Source: a virus. From it: 47,063 bases of DNA. Under the pieces are notes generated by a model. That model ran no database searches. It was given only the letters and a program-made list of their open reading frames with translations, and was not told where the DNA came from. This document shows, piece after piece, positions 28,346 through 38,177 of the stretch. The stretch lies in the IMG/VR virus record IMGVR_UViG_3300033144_000536, positions 1-47,063 of that record; one strand, given 5' to 3'. A program made the translations under genes and the position numbers. How positions within the stretch are numbered: the first letter of the stretch is position 1; each line of letters starts with the position of its first letter.

Positions 28346-29602
28346 ATGGCTATACAACCTCCAAATAACGGATTACTAAACGAAACTGGTCAACAATACT
28401 ACCAAGGTGCTGAGGGTTTTGTAGGCGATGGGGCTAATAGAACTTTTCCTACAACTTTTGATACTGACTTATATTTAGGTAATTGGAATCCTAGTGCTGA
28501 AAACTACGCGTTAAATAATTTTAAAGTGTATACTAGTACAAGTGGTTTTCCTGGATCCTGGTCTGAATACATTACAGAGTTTTCTATTTCAGATAATTCA
28601 ATTGTTTTTCCTGCTAATGCAATACCCGCTAATGGTTTGTATATAGTAGTTCAATTAAAAATACTAGATGGTGGTAAATACGGTTCTACGCCTGCTGAAA
28701 AAGCATATGGTCAAACCGTAGAAGATAATTATGGTAGTTATAAATATGTGAAATTAGTTGACATAGTAAATAACTTTCTAGTAGGATACGTTGGTACTGG
28801 TAAATTACTACCAGATGCTAAAAGAACAGATGTTATTTTTCACGCAAAGAGAGGTATGCAAGAATTTAGTTATGATACTTTAAAAAGTATTAAATCTTCT
28901 GAGCTAACAATACCTGAGGGTTTAACTCTTGTACTTCCTCAAGACTACGTTAATTATGTAGGTATGTCTTGGATTGATGAACAAGGAGTAAAAAGACCTA
29001 TATATCCAGCTAATAATTTAACTATAAGTCCCTTTAACACACAGTTACAAGATAGTCAAGGAATACCTACACAGGATAATTTTGGTAATGATTTAGAAGG
29101 AACTTCTATAGTTCAAGAAAGATGGCATAGTGCTAATGACAAGTTAATAAACGGTAGTTGGACAATGCAAGATTTCACAAATGATTTATGGGCTTACAAT
29201 TGGGATTACCCAGGTTCTTTCTTTGGCGCTACAAGAGGTCAAATGTACGGAATGGATCCTCAGTATTCTCAATATAACGGTTGGTTTAACATGAATGAAA
29301 GAGAAGGTAAAGTTTCTTTTTCAGCAAACTTAAAAGATAAATTAATTGTTTTAGAATACATATCAGACGGTTTAGCTACTGATTTAGATACTAAACTACC
29401 TAAGCTCGCTGAAGAGGCAATGTACGCTTATATACTGTATTCTATAATATCTACTAGAGCAAACCAACAAGAGTATGTAGTTCAAAGACTAAAAAGAGAC
29501 AAGAGTTCAAAATTGCGTAATGCAAAAATAAGATTATCTAATATAAAGCTTGAAGAAATAGTTCAAGTTATGAGAGGTAAATCTAAATGGATTAAACATT
29601 AA
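28346..29602 (+). CDS. Ring / head-tail connector protein 2 (418 aa)
   Basis: Contains the conserved stretch AKRTDVIFHAKRGMQEFSYDTLK (about residues 160-182), followed by LPQDYVNYVGMSWIDEQGVKRPIYP. Both are known to me from connector (ring) proteins of crAss-like and related phages. An aromatic-rich section with YNWDYPGSFFGATRG follows, and the C-terminus is basic and helical. With the preceding protein it should build the tail tube that joins the portal to the muzzle. Confidence 0.68.
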   Translation: MAIQPPNNGLLNETGQQYYQGAEGFVGDGANRTFPTTFDTDLYLGNWNPSAENYALNNFKVYTSTSGFPGSWSEYITEFSISDNSIVFPANAIPANGLYIVVQLKILDGGKYGSTPAEKAYGQTVEDNYGSYKYVKLVDIVNNFLVGYVGTGKLLPDAKRTDVIFHAKRGMQEFSYDTLKSIKSSELTIPEGLTLVLPQDYVNYVGMSWIDEQGVKRPIYPANNLTISPFNTQLQDSQGIPTQDNFGNDLEGTSIVQERWHSANDKLINGSWTMQDFTNDLWAYNWDYPGSFFGATRGQMYGMDPQYSQYNGWFNMNEREGKVSFSANLKDKLIVLEYISDGLATDLDTKLPKLAEEAMYAYILYSIISTRANQQEYVVQRLKRDKSSKLRNAKIRLSNIKLEEIVQVMRGKSKWIKH

Positions 29603-29607
29603 GTCAC

Positions 29608-30111
29608 ATGAGTTTTTCATCAAAATTTACGGGTAAAAACCCTATTAACAAACAAGATCCACCAAACCAGTCTAATGCTTTGTCAAACATAGAACATAAA
29701 GCTGAAGAGGCTTTAAACTTTCCACAAGAAAAAGCAAGACAAAGAACTGATGAGTATTTAAGTATTACTCCAGACGAAGATGGTTTAATGGAAGAGCAAA
29801 ACTCTTTTGAGCACGGCGATACGGCTAGACATTATTTTGCTGGTGATCAAACTTCTAGGTCAATACAAAACAAGTTAGGATCTTTTGGAAAAACACTACC
29901 AGGTAAAACTATTGGTGTTATTGGTTCTAATGTAGGTGGATTAATTCACGAAGCTCAAAATATAAAAGAAGGCAGACCTATTTTAGAATCAGTAGAAGAT
30001 GCAACTAATAATTTTGTAGGTTCACTTGGATCTTTGTTTTCTAAAAACACTAGCACTAAAATATTAGATAGATTAAAAAAATATTTACCAGACGGAAAAT
30101 CAAAAAATTAA
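29608..30111 (+). CDS. Hypothetical protein (167 aa)
   Basis: An N-terminal helical, Gln/Glu-rich region (ALSNIEHKAEEALNFPQ), then EHGDTARHYFAGDQTSRSIQ and VIGSNVGGLIHEAQNI. The pairing of ARHYFAG with a downstream HE resembles small helical proteins in marine phages of unknown activity. It is sandwiched between connector and muzzle genes with spacings of 5 and 3 nt, so a structural or assembly role is likely but unproven. Confidence 0.6.
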   Translation: MSFSSKFTGKNPINKQDPPNQSNALSNIEHKAEEALNFPQEKARQRTDEYLSITPDEDGLMEEQNSFEHGDTARHYFAGDQTSRSIQNKLGSFGKTLPGKTIGVIGSNVGGLIHEAQNIKEGRPILESVEDATNNFVGSLGSLFSKNTSTKILDRLKKYLPDGKSKN

Positions 30112-30114
30112 TAC

Positions 30115-33100
30115 ATGGCAGAATCTAAAAATACTTTTCTAAAATCCAAGATGAATAAAGATCTTGATGATAGAATATTACCTAACGGTGAATATAGAGA
30201 TGCTCTGAATATATCTGTAGGTAGATCAGAAGATAATGATGTTGGCTCGCTTGAGAATGTACTAGGTAACTCTTTAATAACAGCTACAGCTTCTAGCAAT
30301 GCTGATTTAAAATGTATAGGTAAGTTTGAAGATGAAGTTGGTAATAGAATATTTCAGATACTAACAGACTACAGTGATACCGATGAAACTTGTCAAACGA
30401 TAAATTATCCATCAGCATCTACTACTGTAGAAATGAAAATAACTGTTCTTGATCTTAACAATAATACTTATAGTACTTTGGTTGAAGGTAAGTTTTTAAA
30501 TTTAGCTAAAAACAGATGTTGGCAAGTTACAGGAATAAATTTAGTAGAAGATTTATTGTTTTGGACTGATAATAGAAATCAACCTAGGAAAATAAACGTA
30601 ACTACAGCTTTATCAAACCCTAACTATTATACTGAAGAAAGTCAAATATCTGTAGCTAAGTATATGCCTCAAAAAGCTCCTGAGCTTTACAAAGAAGTGG
30701 ATACAACTGTTACTACAGTTACAGATACTAAAAACTTTGTATTAGAAACGGTTACCGGTATATCTATTAATATGTTTGTGGTTTCTAACGCAGCTCAAAA
30801 TGCTGGCTCAGAAAGTATACTTGGAAGCGAATACATAAGAGTAACAGCTGTAGATACAGTTACAAACACAGTGACATTAAACGAGGCGCCACTAACCGCT
30901 GTTGTTGTCGGGCAAAGACTTAGGTTCATTGAAACAACAATGACAAACGAAAGTGATAATACTAGTTGGCCAGGAGACCCTAGGTATTTAGAAGATAAGT
31001 ATGTTAGGTTCGCATATAGGTTTCAATTTGACGACGGTGAATATTCTTTAATGTCTCCTTTTACTCAAATAGCTTTTATACCTCAACAATCAGGGTTTTT
31101 TCTAAATGGAAACGAGACACAAGCTTTTGAGAGCACTATAATAAAATGGTTTGAAAATAATGTTGATAATGTTAAATTAAGAATAACTTTACCTGGTGTC
31201 GGTACAAACGTTAACTTAGGAGGTAGTGTTTCTAAGAATGTTCTTACAGAATATAAAATACAAAATATAGACATACTATATAAAGAATCAAATGGCTTAG
31301 TAGTTAAAGTTTTAAAAACTATATCGGGCACAACTATGGCGTCTGAAATGGATGAGGATATTTATGTTTATGAATATCAATCTGAAAAACCATACAAAAC
31401 ACTAACAGAAGGACAAACAACTAGAGTCTATGATAAAGTACCAGTCAGAGCGTTAGCACAATCTATCGCTGGTAATAGAGTTATATATGGTAACTTTAAA
31501 GACAAGCACACTCCTTATAGCACACTTGATTATAACTGCACGGTACAAGAGAAAAATGACTTGTATACTTCTTGGGCAGAATATCCTAATCATACAGTAA
31601 AACAGAATAGAACTTATCAAATAGGTTTTGTTTTAGCGGATAAATTTGGAAGACAATCTTCTGTTATATTATCTTCATACGATACTGTTTCTTCATCTCA
31701 AGGTAACACTGTGTTTGGTGGATCTACTGTTTTTCACCCATACTATGATGCTAACGACTCTTTAGATGTGAAGTCTTGGTTTGGTGATGCAGCTTTAATT
31801 TTGTTAAACCAAACAATAGGTGACTTTACAATTGGATCTTCAGATCGTAATTTAGCTACAGGTGCTCCAGGTATATATGCAGAACCTCAAGCATCTTGGG
31901 TTGTAGACAATAGCACCAACGATTCCTTGACTTATAACGCAGGTACTAACGTATGGACATTAAGCTTCTCTACACCAACTATAGGGTCTTTACCTACAAC
32001 AGACATGTATTTAAGAGGTGAATATGTAGACTATACTCAAATATTAAGTATTAGTAGTGCGGCTGGAGTAACTAGCATTACTACGCTTGATAAACCAAAT
32101 AGTTATTATTTATACTTAATACAAAACACAGATACTGACACTAAGTTTGCGTACTTTATAAATCCATTAGGTTGGTATTCTTATAAAGTAGTAGTCAAAC
32201 AAAGAGAGCAAGATTATTACAATGCATATCTACCTGGGTTTTTAGATGGATATCCTGAGCAAATGACTCAAGGAAGCGAAATACAATACATAGTAGATAC
32301 AACTAATCAAACATCTTATGCTCAAAATGCTAATGGTATAAATGAAATTTTATTCCCAGGTGGAGAACTGGATGATACCGCTCATGCTGTTTTAATAAAC
32401 GATAATATAAATAAAATACCTAGAGATTTATCTGAAGTAGGACCTGATCAAAAACAATATAGAAGTAGTGTAGAACTATTTGGTAGAGTAAATAACTACG
32501 AGGGTAAGTTTAATATAACAGGCTTTACACATTCAGGTTGTACTAGCCCACCTTGTGCTGGTGCTGATCAAGTAAATGAAATTAAATTTAATGGTGTAAA
32601 TGATCCAACAAACACAACAGTGTTTTGTCCAACAGGTTCCTGCACAGGTCAAGAAAAAGCATTAGAACCAGGTATGGCCTTGTTAATGGGCAAGTGTGAA
32701 ACTTCGTATCCAGACTGTACACCAACTAGTAATCCTCCTGCTTATCAAGATCCTCAGTTTTTTTCTAACGCTACTTTAATAACAAAAGTAGAATACGATG
32801 CTGTTAACGATGAAACAACAGTTACGTTTAGTCCAGGCGGTGCTATTAAAGCAGATGCTGATAATATAATAATAGAGTATGGTGACAACGAACAATATTA
32901 CCCTACACAGAAACCTGATATTGCTTCTACGGTAGGTACTGCAGATGACTTAGGTTTTTATCAATACTCAGTGGATAATTTTAATGGTAGCGCAGCTAGA
33001 AACCTATATCAATTAGAAACAAATCCTATTATAGCTAGATTTTCTACTAATCAAAAATTAGGGGTTATAGCAGCTGATATGGTGCCTTGGTTAAGTATAT

Positions 33101-35409
33101 ATGAAACAGCACCGGTAGATTCATTGTTAGATATTTTTTGGGAAAGCACAACTGGTTGGAACTTTATTTCAGACATTAATCAAGATGTAGAAGCTGGATC
33201 AGATGCTCCGGCTGGTTTTTCACCTATAGGTTTTAAGTTTATAGAAAACCAAGAATTTGATTCTACAGATAACAATATACTTACCGCTATAACAGGCGCT
33301 TCAGGCCCTACTGGATCACCTTATATTACAGATATATTTTATCCTCGTAATAATACAGGTGTTAATCTTACAAACACAACAGCAACTATGACTGTTGAAA
33401 ACGTCGCGGGTGCAGATGTTTCTGGTGATTTTGAATTACAACAAATACCTCAATCCTCACAACAAGAGGCTGGTGGATATAGAGTTAAGTTTATAAATTC
33501 AAACCACGTATTTCTAAACTCAGCAGCTACTGTTGAGAGTTTTACTTTTTCTATAGTTATAGATTATAATGGAGAAACAACTACAAGAACTTTCCCGGGA
33601 AGATTAGAAAACTTTGCACCTTCATTCTCACTTCCTAATTGTAGTGATTATATAACTGTAACTAGTCAAACAGAAACAGGTGCTGTTATAGATTTTAATG
33701 GGGTTAATGGATCTTCATTAACAACATCTGAAGAAAGCGATTTGTTTTTTGATATAACATCTGGTAACAGTAATAGTTATTTTGTGTTAAATGGTTTAAC
33801 AGGTGTGCTTACTTTAAATCAAACGTTAGGTCAAAATGTTCCATTAGGGGTTTACCCTTTAACTGTTAGAATTAGAGACGCTTATAATGGTGGTCCTCTT
33901 ACCGATACTCTACCTGAATATTCTACGATGCAAACAACATGCTCGTTTACAATAACTGTAGGTCCTGAAATGGTTCCACCTTATTATCAAGGTCCTTTTC
34001 AAAGTGAGCCAATATGGACAATGGAAGGAAATTTTAACATTTCTAATCCTTGTCAAGCTAGTGGTAATCAAGGCTGTCTCAGAATGGGTATTCAGCCTAG
34101 CGCAGTTAACTCTACAACAGGAGCTGGTAATGGTAGTGGTTTAACCCCAGCTAATAACAATCCATCGTATTTTGGTATTGGTGGTTTTTATTTTGGACCA
34201 AGGCAAAATGGTGGCCCAGGTACAACACCTATATACACTGATCAAGCACCTAGTTTAGGTAGTGGTGAGGTTTATAACATGGTTAGTCATGTGGTGGGTG
34301 ATATAGGTAGTCAACTTGGCTTAACACCTGTAGCATTAACATCTGGAGCAATGCTAATAACTGTTAATTTAGAAAATTTAATGGATTGTGGTAGTGCTGA
34401 TGAGCCGCTACCAGAAAATAATTCAGAAATTCAATATGTTAAAATATTTCATAGAGCAGCTAGTGCAACCGCGCCAAACCCAAACTCTTGGCTTGAAATC
34501 ACAGACGCTAATCAATCAAGTGGATCGACTAACGTTGGATCTTCACCAGCTTTTGATTTGAAAGCAGATGTTAGAAGAGATTTTCCACAAACAAGTGCTA
34601 ACTATTGTATAACATCAGGCGCTCTTTATATAGACGCTAATCAATTGCCTGGTGAATATTTTATAGCTGTAAAAGCTATTAATAATCTAGCTGCATCTGG
34701 AGCAGCTCAAGGATGCTGTGTTTGTAATGGTCAGTCTGGAATTCAAGGTGCATATCAAGGTTACGCTTATATAACAACTGAAGATGCTAATTTTGATTTT
34801 ACAGGAGCAGCTCAAGATCAAGGTGTTTTATATAGTTACCCATACACAGTTCAGCAAATTGGTGGAACAACTAGCACTTTCCCATCCACAAGCTTACTAC
34901 CAATAGGATCTCCAACAGATACAGTATATGCTCACGCAAAGTATGGTAGTACTGTTAGACAGTTCTTTTCTGACTCAAGTTTATTAACACCGTGGGAGCC
35001 AAATCAAGGTGTACAAGGTGATTTGTATCACACTTTCGAAGGAGGTTTAATTCAAAACTTCGTATGTGTTCAAGGAAATAATTGCCAAGCTGGACAAAGA
35101 TACTGGACTATTTATACTGATCCAGGTGATATTTGTACACAGGTTAGTACTTGGAGTCTACCATCTGAACCTTTCAACATGCAAGCTGCTAGCAAGGTAG
35201 TTTATAAAGGAAAATTTAGCGATACTGGTGAAGTCGTAAATGGTTATACAATAAGCGATCCTAATTACCCTAGTGATTCAGCAACAGTTATTCTAGCGCA
35301 ATCTTTTGATGGTACAGGTTCTGTTAATGGTTCTACAAACGTAAAATCTGGAGGTATACCAGTAACTCGATTCGCTGGAATGTCTGGTTCAGCGGCGAAC
35401 ATTTGCTAA
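30115..35409 (+). CDS. Very large muzzle/tail protein (1764 aa)
   Basis: The start AESKNTFLKSKMNKDLDD, then PNGEYRDALNISVG, is the hallmark of the large tail (muzzle/stabilisation) protein in Bacteroidetes short-tailed phages. The body is a series of beta-rich modules. Residues about 1175-1285 look like an immunoglobulin/cadherin-type module (SYFVLNGLTGVLTLNQTLG, YPLTVRIRDAYNGG). The last 300 residues are Gly/Ser/Thr/Asn-rich with several cysteines (GCCVCNG). It probably closes the distal tail and contacts the host surface. It forms an operon with the stabilisation gene after it. Confidence 0.72.
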   Translation: MAESKNTFLKSKMNKDLDDRILPNGEYRDALNISVGRSEDNDVGSLENVLGNSLITATASSNADLKCIGKFEDEVGNRIFQILTDYSDTDETCQTINYPSASTTVEMKITVLDLNNNTYSTLVEGKFLNLAKNRCWQVTGINLVEDLLFWTDNRNQPRKINVTTALSNPNYYTEESQISVAKYMPQKAPELYKEVDTTVTTVTDTKNFVLETVTGISINMFVVSNAAQNAGSESILGSEYIRVTAVDTVTNTVTLNEAPLTAVVVGQRLRFIETTMTNESDNTSWPGDPRYLEDKYVRFAYRFQFDDGEYSLMSPFTQIAFIPQQSGFFLNGNETQAFESTIIKWFENNVDNVKLRITLPGVGTNVNLGGSVSKNVLTEYKIQNIDILYKESNGLVVKVLKTISGTTMASEMDEDIYVYEYQSEKPYKTLTEGQTTRVYDKVPVRALAQSIAGNRVIYGNFKDKHTPYSTLDYNCTVQEKNDLYTSWAEYPNHTVKQNRTYQIGFVLADKFGRQSSVILSSYDTVSSSQGNTVFGGSTVFHPYYDANDSLDVKSWFGDAALILLNQTIGDFTIGSSDRNLATGAPGIYAEPQASWVVDNSTNDSLTYNAGTNVWTLSFSTPTIGSLPTTDMYLRGEYVDYTQILSISSAAGVTSITTLDKPNSYYLYLIQNTDTDTKFAYFINPLGWYSYKVVVKQREQDYYNAYLPGFLDGYPEQMTQGSEIQYIVDTTNQTSYAQNANGINEILFPGGELDDTAHAVLINDNINKIPRDLSEVGPDQKQYRSSVELFGRVNNYEGKFNITGFTHSGCTSPPCAGADQVNEIKFNGVNDPTNTTVFCPTGSCTGQEKALEPGMALLMGKCETSYPDCTPTSNPPAYQDPQFFSNATLITKVEYDAVNDETTVTFSPGGAIKADADNIIIEYGDNEQYYPTQKPDIASTVGTADDLGFYQYSVDNFNGSAARNLYQLETNPIIARFSTNQKLGVIAADMVPWLSIYETAPVDSLLDIFWESTTGWNFISDINQDVEAGSDAPAGFSPIGFKFIENQEFDSTDNNILTAITGASGPTGSPYITDIFYPRNNTGVNLTNTTATMTVENVAGADVSGDFELQQIPQSSQQEAGGYRVKFINSNHVFLNSAATVESFTFSIVIDYNGETTTRTFPGRLENFAPSFSLPNCSDYITVTSQTETGAVIDFNGVNGSSLTTSEESDLFFDITSGNSNSYFVLNGLTGVLTLNQTLGQNVPLGVYPLTVRIRDAYNGGPLTDTLPEYSTMQTTCSFTITVGPEMVPPYYQGPFQSEPIWTMEGNFNISNPCQASGNQGCLRMGIQPSAVNSTTGAGNGSGLTPANNNPSYFGIGGFYFGPRQNGGPGTTPIYTDQAPSLGSGEVYNMVSHVVGDIGSQLGLTPVALTSGAMLITVNLENLMDCGSADEPLPENNSEIQYVKIFHRAASATAPNPNSWLEITDANQSSGSTNVGSSPAFDLKADVRRDFPQTSANYCITSGALYIDANQLPGEYFIAVKAINNLAASGAAQGCCVCNGQSGIQGAYQGYAYITTEDANFDFTGAAQDQGVLYSYPYTVQQIGGTTSTFPSTSLLPIGSPTDTVYAHAKYGSTVRQFFSDSSLLTPWEPNQGVQGDLYHTFEGGLIQNFVCVQGNNCQAGQRYWTIYTDPGDICTQVSTWSLPSEPFNMQAASKVVYKGKFSDTGEVVNGYTISDPNYPSDSATVILAQSFDGTGSVNGSTNVKSGGIPVTRFAGMSGSAANIC

Positions 35410-35442
35410 GTAATAAATTAAAAAAATAAGTGATAATATAAT

Positions 35443-37008
35443 ATGGCGGCAACTATTGAAATAAACTATTTTAACTCTTTTTGGATAAAGAAGATGGATT
35501 CTATAGCAGAGGTTAGGCCTAATACTGGTATAATAGATGTAGATGCTAATAGCGCTACTCAAACAATTACTACTTATGTTCCCGATTTAGGTTATGGACA
35601 AAGAGTTTATGCTAAAGATGCAAATGGAGTTGATGTGGTAGGATTTCCAAGTAAGGTATATTTAATATCTTTTGACATGAGCGCGTCACCTTACACAGTT
35701 ACTTTGTCTGAACCTGTAAATTTAACAGCTACAGATGTTTTAATTTTTGGTCCTATTGAATTATTTACTGAAATACCTAGAGTTTACTCAAGTGATTCAA
35801 CAGACTGGTATGCTGAAGAAGCTAGAATAAGAGGAGGTTACAACAATACAAATGTGGACTTAGGTGTAAAAGCTTATTTAGTAGAGGACAACGCTTCTCA
35901 GAACAATAGATTTAATTCTATGATATATTCTGGAGTTTTTAATTCTAGAACAGGTGTTAACAATACTAATCAATTTTCTGTAGCAGAAAACATAACTAGA
36001 AGTGTAGACCCATCTTATGGTTCTATACAAAAACTTTATGCTGAAGATACTAACTTAATTATATTTCAAGAATTAAAAGTAAGTAAAGCTCTTATAGACA
36101 AAGACGCTATATACACTCAAGAGGGTCAACCATTGCAAGCTGCTTCAAATGTAGTAATAGGCGGTATAGTTCCTTATGCTGGAGAATATGGAATAAGTAC
36201 AAACCCAGAAAGTTTTGGGGTGTTTGGATATAGAAAGTATTTTGCGGATAGAACTAAAAATCTAATATTAAGATTATCACAAGATGGTATCACTGAGATA
36301 TCTATGTATGGTATGATTGATTTCTTTAGAGATAACTTAGCTGACGCCGGTAGCTTACCAATAGTTGGTGGTTATGATATGCATAATAAACAATATATTG
36401 TTTGTATAGGTGGAGCTGAAGGTTTAGTTAAAAATGGTTTTGATCCTGAAACTGTTGCTTTTGATGAAGCGGTAAAAGGTTGGACTAGTAGATTTGATTA
36501 TTTTCCAGATGCCATAGGTAGTTTAAGAAATAATCTATACACTTATTATGAAGGTGAAATATGGCAGCATTATTCTACAAGCGTAAACAGAGCTCAGTTT
36601 TATAATACAACTCATACGTCTAGTGTTAATCTAGTGCTTAACCCTTCACCTTCGGTGGTTAAAAACTTTAACACTATCAACTACGAAGGTAGTGGTGGTT
36701 GGATCATGGAGTCATTGACAACTGATCAAGATGTAGCTTTACAAGTATCAGAATATCAACTATCAACAACACTAGCTGATTTGCAAACATCTTTATTTAC
36801 TAACAACTTTAAAAGAAAAGAAAATAAATATTTTGCTAACTTATTAAACCTAACAGCTGTGCAACAAGGTGAGGTTTTATTTGGACAAGCTATGACAGGC
36901 GTTAAAGGTTTTACTTCTGAAGTAAAGTTTACTGTTCCAACGGCAAACCAATCAGCGCAAAGAGAATTATTCGCAGTTTCTAGCGAATTCAATAGATCAT
37001 CTTATTAA
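35443..37008 (+). CDS. Tail stabilisation protein (521 aa)
   Basis: Middle residues carry GIVPYAGEYGISTNPESFG, GYRKYFADRTKNLILRLSQ and DGITEISMYGMIDFFRD. These belong to the stabilisation-protein family of crAss-like and related phages, a beta-propeller-like protein bound to the muzzle. The N-terminal 120 residues are a separate beta domain (EINYFNSFWIKKMDS). The size is normal for the family. Confidence 0.7.
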   Translation: MAATIEINYFNSFWIKKMDSIAEVRPNTGIIDVDANSATQTITTYVPDLGYGQRVYAKDANGVDVVGFPSKVYLISFDMSASPYTVTLSEPVNLTATDVLIFGPIELFTEIPRVYSSDSTDWYAEEARIRGGYNNTNVDLGVKAYLVEDNASQNNRFNSMIYSGVFNSRTGVNNTNQFSVAENITRSVDPSYGSIQKLYAEDTNLIIFQELKVSKALIDKDAIYTQEGQPLQAASNVVIGGIVPYAGEYGISTNPESFGVFGYRKYFADRTKNLILRLSQDGITEISMYGMIDFFRDNLADAGSLPIVGGYDMHNKQYIVCIGGAEGLVKNGFDPETVAFDEAVKGWTSRFDYFPDAIGSLRNNLYTYYEGEIWQHYSTSVNRAQFYNTTHTSSVNLVLNPSPSVVKNFNTINYEGSGGWIMESLTTDQDVALQVSEYQLSTTLADLQTSLFTNNFKRKENKYFANLLNLTAVQQGEVLFGQAMTGVKGFTSEVKFTVPTANQSAQRELFAVSSEFNRSSY

Positions 37009-37022
37009 TCAAATACAATTAA

Positions 37023-37436
37023 ATGAAATTAACAGCAAGAAGACTAACTGAAGAAGACTATAGCACTATCGTAGAATGGTGGAAGTCTTGGCCAGAGTGG
37101 GAGCCTTTAGCACAAGAAATGTTACCTGAAAACGGTACAGGTGGAATTATAATAGAAAAAGAAGGCGAACCTATAGTAGCAGGTTTTTTATACGGAACAA
37201 ATTCAAAAATAGCTTGGATGGAATGGATTATATCAAATCCAAAGTATAGAATTAAAAAAGACAGAGAGCAAGCTATATTATTATTAATAGATTCATTGGA
37301 GCAATGGGCTTATGATGGAGGTTTTAAATTAATACTTAGTATAGGTAGAAGCAAAAGTCTAATAGATAAACACAAGAAATTAGGGTACACGGTAGATGAA
37401 AATCCATCGCATGAAATAATTAAAAAAATAAGATAA
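37023..37436 (+). CDS. GNAT-family acetyltransferase-like protein (137 aa)
   Basis: A compact 137-residue protein with the GNAT order: ARRLTEEDYSTIVEWWKSW, then GGIIIEKEGEPIVAGFLYGTN, then a MEWIISNPKYR strand where the acetyl-CoA pyrophosphate loop should be, then AILLLIDSLEQWA and a last strand-helix with KKLGYTVDENP. The classical Q/RxxGxG/A loop is replaced (NPKYRIKKDREQA). Such proteins are often found inside late modules of marine phages; the substrate is unknown. It lies between tail and internal-protein genes. Confidence 0.6.
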   Translation: MKLTARRLTEEDYSTIVEWWKSWPEWEPLAQEMLPENGTGGIIIEKEGEPIVAGFLYGTNSKIAWMEWIISNPKYRIKKDREQAILLLIDSLEQWAYDGGFKLILSIGRSKSLIDKHKKLGYTVDENPSHEIIKKIR

Positions 37437-37437
37437 T

Positions 37438-38151
37438 ATGGCAGCAGTAGCAGCAATCGGAGCTGGAGTTTCCCTTATTGGAGGAGCAGTGTCAGCTAAC
37501 CAGGCAAACAAAGCAGGTAAAGGAGCTCGTAACGACGCTAACAGAGCTAGAGCAGAAATAGCAGCTATTAAAGCCGCTAGAGTTGATATAGTTAATCCTT
37601 ATGCAAATCAAGTTAATCTATCTGGGTTAGCTGAAAACTTGTCAGGTATGATGAATAATCCATTCTCTAGTTTAGGCGTAGCAACGCAAGCTGCAGAGAT
37701 TAAAATGGAACAAGCTGATATAGCTTTAGCAAATACGTTAGATACAATAAAATCTACGGGTGCTGGTGCTGGTGGCGCAACTGCTTTAGCTCAAGCTGCT
37801 TTAGCAAGCAAAAAAGGTGTTGCTGCAGACATTGAAGCTCAAGAGGCTAAAAACGAACAACTAAGAGCACAAGGTGAAGCATCACTTCAAGCTATGAAAA
37901 TTTCAGAGGAACAGAGACTACAAGGTATAGCAATATCAGAAGGCCAAAGATTACAAGCTGGTGAAGCTGCTGGTAAAACTTTCCAAATGCAAATGGAAGA
38001 AGCTAGATCCAATGCTGATTTAGGATACGAAGCTGGTAATTTAGCTAATGCTATGCAAGCTCAATCTAACGCTGCTGCCGCAGAAGCCGGAGCATGGGGA
38101 TCTGCTATATCAGGTGTAGCAGGTATAGCTTCATCTGCCATGAAACTATAA
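37438..38151 (+). CDS. Internal/ejected virion protein (237 aa)
   Basis: The N-terminus is hydrophobic and Gly/Ala-rich (AVAAIGAGVSLIGGAVSAN), followed by a basic segment and a long Ala/Gln/Glu coiled-coil region (AALASKKGVAADIEAQEAK) and a hydrophobic C-terminus (WGSAISGVAGIASSAMKL). This hairpin-like layout with hydrophobic ends recurs in ejection proteins that enter the host membrane on infection. The identification rests on composition and place only. The ATG is one base after the stop of the acetyltransferase-like gene. Confidence 0.6.
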   Translation: MAAVAAIGAGVSLIGGAVSANQANKAGKGARNDANRARAEIAAIKAARVDIVNPYANQVNLSGLAENLSGMMNNPFSSLGVATQAAEIKMEQADIALANTLDTIKSTGAGAGGATALAQAALASKKGVAADIEAQEAKNEQLRAQGEASLQAMKISEEQRLQGIAISEGQRLQAGEAAGKTFQMQMEEARSNADLGYEAGNLANAMQAQSNAAAAEAGAWGSAISGVAGIASSAMKL

Positions 38152-38177
38152 CTCCAACAGTATAAAAAAAAACAACT

